DNA of 5,116 bases. Source: Mycobacterium sp. Lineage in GTDB: Bacteria; Actinomycetota; Actinomycetes; Mycobacteriales; Mycobacteriaceae. Both the position numbers and the translations under genes were made by a program. Positions 1 through 3,776 of this stretch are shown here, in pieces (position 1 is the first letter of the stretch; each line of letters opens with the position of its first letter). Under the pieces are notes generated by a model, which ran no database searches, had not been told where the DNA came from, and was given only the letters and a program-made list of their open reading frames with translations. The stretch is taken from positions 1 to 5,116 of the forward strand of contig JAFAQO010000185.1 of the NCBI GenBank assembly GCA_019246375.1, given 5' to 3'.

Positions 1-260
1 TCTTGGTTGGTGTGTCGCTGGCCATCTGGCTGCGGTCCCGGAAGGTGCGCATCGACCACACCAACGTCAACGACGAGTGGGAGGGCAGCCTGACAGCCGG
101 ACTCGAATCCGCCGATCAACCCGCCGTCGGGGCGAGGGTACCAGTCGGCGCCCCGAGCGGCCTCGGCCGCGAAGCCAACGGGCAGACGCCGCAACCGCGA
201 AGCGCGGCGGCGCAAACCGTCGTTGCGAAACTTCCCACGGAGGACACCCGAACCTCATGA
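1..260 (+). CDS. pitA: PitA low-affinity inorganic phosphate permease, C-terminal fragment
   Basis: This is the 3' end of a gene that starts before the window; the reading frame is open from the first base to the TGA at 258-260. The first visible residues (VGVSLAIWLRSRKVRIDHTN) look like the end of the last membrane helix of a Pit-family phosphate/cation symporter, followed by the positively charged flank and the 'DHTNVNDEW' stretch that I recall from mycobacterial PitA. The remaining roughly 60 residues are hydrophilic and rich in Ala, Pro and Gly, probably a disordered cytoplasmic tail. PitA imports phosphate with a cation across the inner membrane. The stop overlaps the next start as ATGA (257-260), which implies translational coupling. 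The call rests on a short, poorly conserved part of the protein plus the downstream gene order, so family membership is likely rather than certain. Confidence 0.72.
   Translation, partial: LVGVSLAIWLRSRKVRIDHTNVNDEWEGSLTAGLESADQPAVGARVPVGAPSGLGREANGQTPQPRSAAAQTVVAKLPTEDTRTS
238..245 (+). promoter_or_regulatory. Shine-Dalgarno site for the 257 ATG
   Basis: CGGAGGAC contains a GGAGG core 13 bases before the ATG at 257. It lies inside the end of pitA and supports 257 as the true start of the next gene, even though the same frame stays open upstream to 77. Confidence 0.55.
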
Positions 261-544
261 CCGCCTGGTTCAACTACATCGCCACGTTGAAGGTTTTGGT
301 CTTCGGTTTGCTGATCGGTGCCGCCCTCCCGGCTCTGTTTGCACTCGGGGTGCGGCTTGGTGCGACGGCCGGCGCTGGTGTCAGCGGTGACGCCGTGCTA
401 ACGAAGCGTCCGGTGCTGACCGCGCTCAGCTGGCTGTCCTACGCGCTGGTGGTGACAGCGGTCGCCGTCGGCGTGCTGTTCATTGCCCGCGACTTCATTG
501 GCCAACACACCGGGTTATTCATCCTCGGCGCCAAGGCCAAGTAG
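257..544 (+). CDS. Small conserved protein with two membrane helices (Rv0544c-like)
   Basis: This 95-residue protein starts at an ATG that overlaps the pitA stop. The frame is open further upstream (from 77), but that extension is arginine-rich out-of-frame pitA sequence, and the GGAGG at 239-243 marks 257 as the start. Two hydrophobic segments are clear: about residues 11-33 and about 57-77. They are joined by a short Gly/Ala-rich loop with 'TKRP' near residue 50, and the protein ends in a basic 'GAKAK' tail. Size, topology and position between pitA and a DUF3349 gene match the conserved transmembrane protein Rv0544c of M. tuberculosis. No catalytic motif is visible and no function is assigned. 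It could be an accessory subunit for PitA, but only adjacency supports that. Confidence 0.85.
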   Translation: MTAWFNYIATLKVLVFGLLIGAALPALFALGVRLGATAGAGVSGDAVLTKRPVLTALSWLSYALVVTAVAVGVLFIARDFIGQHTGLFILGAKAK

Positions 545-602
545 CATCGAAGTGTCCACTGTTCAGGCGTGACGGATAGCCCCGCAGGGAAGTTGACGCC
601 GT
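545..602 (+). other. 58-bp intergenic gap, no clear signal
   Basis: This is the only sizeable gap in the upstream half of the operon. It holds an AGGGA ribosome-binding-like motif at 586-590, 12 bases before the GTG at 603. A TTGACG at 593-598 resembles a -35 box, but no matching -10 box lies 16-18 bases further on. I see no hairpin with a T-tract. Confidence 0.5.
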
Positions 603-908
603 GTGAATAACAATTTCCTTAACTCGATAGTCAATTGGCTACGCGCCGGCTATCCCGACGGCATTCCGCCAACTGACTACTTTCCGGTGCTGGCCCTGCT
701 GTCCCGCCGGCTCAGCAATGACGAGGTCAAAGTCGTAACCAGGGAATTGCTGCGGCGCGACGGGTTCGATGAGATAGACATCCTCGTGGCGATTACGCAG
801 GTCACCGATCAGCTTCCGTCCCCCGAAGACGTCGAGCGGGTGCGGCAACGCCTGGCCGCCAAGGGTTGGCCGCTCGACGACGCCCGTGGTGGCAAGGGCC
901 GCGAATAG
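603..908 (+). CDS. DUF3349 family small helical protein (Rv0543c-like)
   Basis: This 101-residue soluble protein starts at GTG 603 with AGGGA at 586-590 upstream. The N-terminal half carries the pattern I associate with DUF3349: 'WLRAGYPDGIPPTDYFPVLA' (residues 12-31), then 'LLSRRLSNDEV' (about 32-42). A second helical half follows, with 'DGFDEIDILVAITQVTDQLP' (53-72) and 'VERVRQRLAAKGWP' near the end. No membrane segments or signal peptide are seen, so it is probably cytoplasmic. Its length matches the M. tuberculosis homologue Rv0543c, for which I recall an NMR structure showing a small helical fold; no biochemical function is known to me. The first 12 codons are relatively AT-rich (AAT AAC AAT), common near mycobacterial starts. 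Its 3' end overlaps the possible start region of menE, so the two are probably co-translated. Confidence 0.87.
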   Translation: MNNNFLNSIVNWLRAGYPDGIPPTDYFPVLALLSRRLSNDEVKVVTRELLRRDGFDEIDILVAITQVTDQLPSPEDVERVRQRLAAKGWPLDDARGGKGRE

Positions 909-2053
909 CCGTCCTGCGCGCACTCGCCGTTCCGCCGGGCTCGTCGGCGCTGTCGATACTGCCGGCGCTAGAAAAGGTTCTGATGGACCGCGGTGCAGCG
1001 TTAGCCCCCGTACCGTCAACTGACGCCGGCCACTCGATACTGCATTCGCTGCGAGTGGGCGAGGACATCGACGATGACGTCGCGTTGGTGGTGACGACAT
1101 CGGGAACCACCGGCCCGCCGAAGGGTGCACTGCTGACCGCCGCCGCGCTGACCGCCAGCGCGCACGCCACCCATGACCTGCTGGGCGGACCGGGCCGGTG
1201 GCTGCTCGCGCTCGCGCCGCATCACGTCGCCGGCATGCAAGTGCTGGTGCGCAGCGTGCTGGCCGGTACAGATCCGGTCGAGCTCGATATCTCATCGGGT
1301 TTCGACATCACCCAATTACCCGGCGTTGTAGCGAAGCTCGGCTCCGGCCGTCGATACACATCGCTGGTCGCCACGCAATTGGCCAAGGCGCTCACCGACC
1401 CGGCAGCGGCAGCCGCGCTGGCCGAACTGGACGCCGTCCTGCTCGGCGGCGGGCCCGCGCCGCAGCCAATCCTGGATAGTGCTGCTGCGGCGGGTATTTC
1501 GGTGGTGCGCACGTACGGGATGAGCGAAACTGCCGGTGGCTGCGTCTACGACGGTGTCCCCCTCGACGGGGTACGGCTGCGGTTGGCCGAAGGCAACCGG
1601 ATAGTGATCGGCGGCACGACGCTCGCCAAGGGCTATCGCAACCCGGTGGATCCCGACCCGTTCGCCGAACCGGGCTGGTTCTACACCAATGACGTTGGCA
1701 TTATCAATGAACCGGGCATGCTCACTGTGCTGGGCCGCGCCGACGAGGCGATCAGCACCGGCGGTTTGACCGTGCTGCCGCAGCCGGTGGAAGCCGCGTT
1801 GTCGACGCATCCTGCGGTACGCGATTGCGCCGTCTTCGGGGTCGCCGACGACCGGCTGGGTCAGCGGGTGGTTACCGCCGTGGTACTGACCGACGGTAGC
1901 GCTGAACCAAGCCTGGCCTCATTGCGCGCGCACGTCGCACGCACGCTGGACGTCACCGCCGCACCCCGGGAACTGCATATTGTTGACACGCTGCCTATGC
2001 GCGGCATCGGCAAGGTGGATCGGCAAGCGTTGGCGCGCCGGTTCGGGTACTGA
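866..2053 (+). CDS. menE: MenE, o-succinylbenzoate-CoA ligase (menaquinone biosynthesis)
   Basis: This enzyme activates o-succinylbenzoate with ATP through an acyl-adenylate and joins it to CoA, giving the MenB substrate in menaquinone synthesis. Adenylate-forming (ANL) motifs appear in order, numbered from TTG 866: the phosphate loop TSGTTGPPKG (78-87), 'APHHVAGM' (117-124), 'LLGGGPAP' (192-199), 'TYGMSETAGG' (216-225), 'GWFYTNDVG' (270-278, ribose-binding Asp276), the hinge 'GRADEAISTGG' (290-300), and the C-terminal catalytic lysine in 'GIGKVDR' (380-386). The protein lacks the first roughly 80 residues of enterobacterial MenE, as is usual for the short actinobacterial form. The start is uncertain. 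TTG 866 has no properly spaced ribosome binding site and would add a basic stretch; conserved sequence begins only near 'LRALAVPPGS' (codons from 914). ATG 983 would remove part of it. An ATA at 905, overlapping the previous stop, has AAGGG at good spacing. Confidence 0.93.
   Translation: MAARRRPWWQGPRIAVLRALAVPPGSSALSILPALEKVLMDRGAALAPVPSTDAGHSILHSLRVGEDIDDDVALVVTTSGTTGPPKGALLTAAALTASAHATHDLLGGPGRWLLALAPHHVAGMQVLVRSVLAGTDPVELDISSGFDITQLPGVVAKLGSGRRYTSLVATQLAKALTDPAAAAALAELDAVLLGGGPAPQPILDSAAAAGISVVRTYGMSETAGGCVYDGVPLDGVRLRLAEGNRIVIGGTTLAKGYRNPVDPDPFAEPGWFYTNDVGIINEPGMLTVLGRADEAISTGGLTVLPQPVEAALSTHPAVRDCAVFGVADDRLGQRVVTAVVLTDGSAEPSLASLRAHVARTLDVTAAPRELHIVDTLPMRGIGKVDRQALARRFGY
894..907 (+). 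promoter_or_regulatory. Possible menE ribosome binding site with ATA start
   Basis: AAGGG at 894-898 is followed after six bases by ATA at 905-907, in frame with menE. This ATA overlaps the TAG stop of the DUF3349 gene as ATAG, the same geometry as the ATGA overlaps elsewhere in the operon. ATA is a rare start codon, so this is a suggestion and not a firm call. Confidence 0.3.
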
Positions 2054-2057
2054 AGCA

Positions 2058-2066
2058 AGAAGGGAG
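2058..2066 (+). promoter_or_regulatory. Strong Shine-Dalgarno site before a CTG codon
   Basis: The purine run AGAAGGGAG lies just after the menE stop (2051-2053) and six bases before CTG 2073. It is the best ribosome binding site in the window outside the repeat array and fixes the probable start of the DUF5819-like gene. Confidence 0.6.
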
Positions 2067-2072
2067 CTGTCG

Positions 2073-2612
2073 CTGGACCGCACGAAGCTGTCGACGATCG
2101 GCCAGCGATTCGAAGGCTCGCGTGTCGGCGAAGCAGCGATCACCTGCCTGGTGCTGGTGGTCCTGCTTACCGGCGTGGTGTGGAGCCTGCCTGATGCGGA
2201 GATCAAGCGGCGGCTCACCACGGTGCTGCAGCCGGTCGCGTCGGCGGCTGGGCTCGAACAGAGCTGGCAAATGTATGCCCCCGAACCGATAAGGCGCCTG
2301 GAATTCGTCGAGGTGCGGGTCACCATGGCCGACGGTCGCCAGCGGGTGTGGACGAATCCGCGCGGTGACCGGGTGGTAGGAGCCTTCACCTGGTATCGCT
2401 GGCAGAAGCTTAAGGAAAATTTAGTGCGCGAGCCCACCTTACGAGCTGGCTTGGCGCACTGGGTGGTCCACCACCTCACCGGACGCTCCGAGCGGCCCGA
2501 ACGCGTGCAGATGACCTTGCGCACTGAGTTGCTGCCGCCGCCTGGTGCCGACGGTCCCCGCACCGTCGGGAATGAAATCCTTTACGACGAAACCTTGACC
2601 GGCGCGCCATGA
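2073..2612 (+). CDS. DUF5819-like membrane-anchored protein, partner of HTTM protein
   Basis: About 179 residues if it starts at CTG 2073, the codon behind the strong AGAAGGGAG site. The only ATG/GTG/TTG codons before the membrane helix are TTG 1980 and 1983; these overlap the conserved 3' end of menE by more than 70 bases, lack a good ribosome binding site, and would add a Cys/Arg-rich stretch that looks like out-of-frame menE. From the CTG there is a short charged N-terminus, one hydrophobic helix (about residues 22-39, 'AITCLVLVVLLTGVVWSL'), then a domain with 'QSWQMYAPEP' (63-72), an 'EVRVTMADG' strand and 'HWVVHHLTG' further on. One N-terminal anchor plus a Trp-x-Met-Tyr/Phe-Ala-Pro motif, encoded next to an HTTM gene, is the pattern I recall for DUF5819. 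No catalytic residues are recognised. Its stop overlaps the next start as ATGA (2609-2612), so it probably works with the HTTM protein at the membrane. The domain name is from memory. Confidence 0.75.
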   Translation: MDRTKLSTIGQRFEGSRVGEAAITCLVLVVLLTGVVWSLPDAEIKRRLTTVLQPVASAAGLEQSWQMYAPEPIRRLEFVEVRVTMADGRQRVWTNPRGDRVVGAFTWYRWQKLKENLVREPTLRAGLAHWVVHHLTGRSERPERVQMTLRTELLPPPGADGPRTVGNEILYDETLTGAP

Positions 2613-3655
2613 CCGAGCCGAGAAGCAGTCGGCGGCCGTCGGCGGTGCAGGCCTGGCGAACGTTTTGGTTCCGACCTCAGCCGGCCTACACCCTCGGGCT
2701 AGTCCGGATCGCGTTCGGTGCGGTGGCGATCGGCTGGGCGTTCTCTCTGCTTTTTGATCTGCATCAGTTGTTCGGCCCGCACGGTGTTGAGCCGCAGCAG
2801 CCCGGCGGCGCCTTTCGCTGGGGCATATTCGCGATCTGGACCGGTGACCGCGCGCTGACTATCGGCTGGGCCGTGTTGCTGGTTTCTTCGATCGCACTGA
2901 CGCTCGGCTGGCACACCCGACTCGCCGCACTGGCGGTGTTCGTGCTGATCTTTTCCTTCGAATACCGCAACCCGTGGGTATTCAATTCCGGCGATCTCGC
3001 TATGCGCATCGAAGCCCTGTTCCTTGCCCTCTCGCCCTGCGGCGCGGCGCTATCGCTCGACCAAGCGCGCAGCAGTGGCAAGTTCTGGTCGGCGCAGCAG
3101 CGCCCGTGCTGGCCGGTGCGGTTGATGCAGGTGCAACTTTCGCTGATCTATTTCGCGTCGGTGCAGGCGAAGCTGAACGGCAACGCGTGGCCCCAGGGCA
3201 CCGCCGTCTCCTATGCCTTGCGACTGCAAGACATGGTGTTGTTGCCGGTGCCCCACTGGCTCAGCAACAGCGCGCTCCTCATGAATGCCGCCACCTGGGC
3301 CACGATCGCACTTGAGCTGTCAATTGCGATTCTGGTGTGGAACCGTCGATTACGACCGTGGGTCCTGGCCGCCGGCGTGGTCATGCACACCATGATCATG
3401 ATCACGATCGCCGTTGGATTTTTCACCCTGGCGGTGTTCGTGCTTTACCTCGCATTCGTCCCACCCGAAACTGTCGAACGTCTTCCGCACAGCACCAAAC
3501 ACTTGGCGGCGAAAATCATGCCGGCGCTTCGCCAACGGCGGCCGAGTAAAAGCCAAGCGGACTATCAGGATTCGAAAGAACCAGAAGGAGCCGTTGCCGA
3601 ACCCGACGCCGACAGCCCAACCGGGCCCCGCATCAGCGCTGACGGCGCCCAATAG
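2609..3655 (+). CDS. HTTM-domain (vitamin K-dependent gamma-carboxylase-like) membrane protein
   Basis: This 348-residue polytopic protein has several hydrophobic helices (roughly 30-50, 84-101, 104-117, 132-148, 172-187, 223-244, 250-283). HTTM hallmarks appear in order: 'LVRIAFG' (31-37), 'LFGPHGVEP' (54-62), 'FEYRNPWVFNSGD' (117-129), 'ALSPCGAALSLD' (140-151), and 'QLSLIYFASVQAKLNGNAW' with 'QGTA' (176-199). Aligned by eye to animal GGCX ('YFIAGVKKLD'), Lys188 falls on the catalytic-base lysine; His260 lies in the conserved late helix. HTTM is the membrane domain shared by gamma-glutamyl carboxylase and many bacterial proteins of unknown activity; the large C-terminal domain of animal carboxylase is absent. 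After residue 288 a hydrophilic Pro/Glu/Asp/Ser tail of about 60 residues follows. ATG 2609 overlaps the upstream stop (ATGA), so the DUF5819-like protein and this one are coupled. The TAG at 3653-3655 lies inside the first unit of the downstream repeat array. Membership of HTTM is firm; the reaction is unknown. Confidence 0.88.
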   Translation: MTEPRSSRRPSAVQAWRTFWFRPQPAYTLGLVRIAFGAVAIGWAFSLLFDLHQLFGPHGVEPQQPGGAFRWGIFAIWTGDRALTIGWAVLLVSSIALTLGWHTRLAALAVFVLIFSFEYRNPWVFNSGDLAMRIEALFLALSPCGAALSLDQARSSGKFWSAQQRPCWPVRLMQVQLSLIYFASVQAKLNGNAWPQGTAVSYALRLQDMVLLPVPHWLSNSALLMNAATWATIALELSIAILVWNRRLRPWVLAAGVVMHTMIMITIAVGFFTLAVFVLYLAFVPPETVERLPHSTKHLAAKIMPALRQRRPSKSQADYQDSKEPEGAVAEPDADSPTGPRISADGAQ

Positions 3656-3672
3656 GCCGGGCGGCGACGATG

Positions 3673-3691
3673 CTGGCCGTGCAACGGCCAG
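3673..3691 (+). repeat. Hairpin in repeat unit 1
   Basis: A perfect 7-bp inverted repeat, CTGGCCG (3673-3679) and CGGCCAG (3685-3691), encloses a 5-base TGCAA loop. The stem is GC-rich, but no T-tract follows, so it is more likely an RNA processing, stability or pausing element than an intrinsic terminator. Confidence 0.7.
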
Positions 3692-3727
3692 AGGAGGAGG
3701 CGCCCAATAGGCCGGGCGGCGACGATG

Positions 3728-3746
3728 CTGGCCGGGCAACGGCCAG
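3728..3746 (+). repeat. Hairpin in repeat unit 2
   Basis: The same perfect 7-bp stem (3728-3734 with 3740-3746) encloses a GGCAA loop. The only difference between the two units falls in the loop, so both stems stay intact. This fits selection on the structure, though one mismatch is too little to prove it. Confidence 0.7.
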
Positions 3747-3776
3747 AGGAGGAGGCGCCCAATAGGCTGAGCGCTC

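Larger units (their letters stand above)
3644..3767 (+). repeat. 55-bp tandem direct repeat array (MIRU-like)
   Basis: Two full 55-bp units (3644-3698 and 3699-3753) are followed by a 14-base partial unit (3754-3767). The full units differ at one base, T at 3680 and G at 3735. Each begins GGCGCCCAATAGGC and ends with purine-rich AGAGGAGGA, so a Shine-Dalgarno-like AGGAGGAGG forms across each unit junction. Inside each is an inverted repeat. The motifs GGCGACGATGC and GAGGAGG...GGCGCCCAAT resemble mycobacterial interspersed repetitive units, which sit between genes of an operon; that assignment is from memory. The array fills almost the whole gap between the HTTM and GT-C genes. Near-identity of the units suggests recent duplication, so copy number may vary between strains. 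Confidence 0.93.

Noticed and set aside
593..622. TTGACG as a possible -35 promoter box
   Set aside because: No TANNNT-like -10 box lies at the right distance; the downstream bases are the start of the DUF3349 gene.
639..1295. Minus-strand open frame of 218 codons over the DUF3349 and menE genes
   Set aside because: It is antisense to two well-supported genes and encodes Arg-rich low-complexity sequence.
1919..2563. Minus-strand open frame of 214 codons over menE 3' end and the DUF5819-like gene
   Set aside because: It is antisense to the coupled sense genes and has Ser/Arg/Thr-rich sequence with no domain.
3382..3410. Short repetitive ATGATC/ACGATC run
   Set aside because: It is explained by coding of alternating Met/Ile/Thr in an HTTM membrane helix ('MHTMIMITIAV').
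3673..3746. Repeat hairpins as intrinsic terminators
   Set aside because: Neither stem is followed by a T-tract; the flank is purine-rich AGGAGGAGG, and the downstream gene is close on the same strand.
3644..3767. CRISPR array
   Set aside because: The units are directly adjacent with no unique spacers, so this is a tandem repeat.
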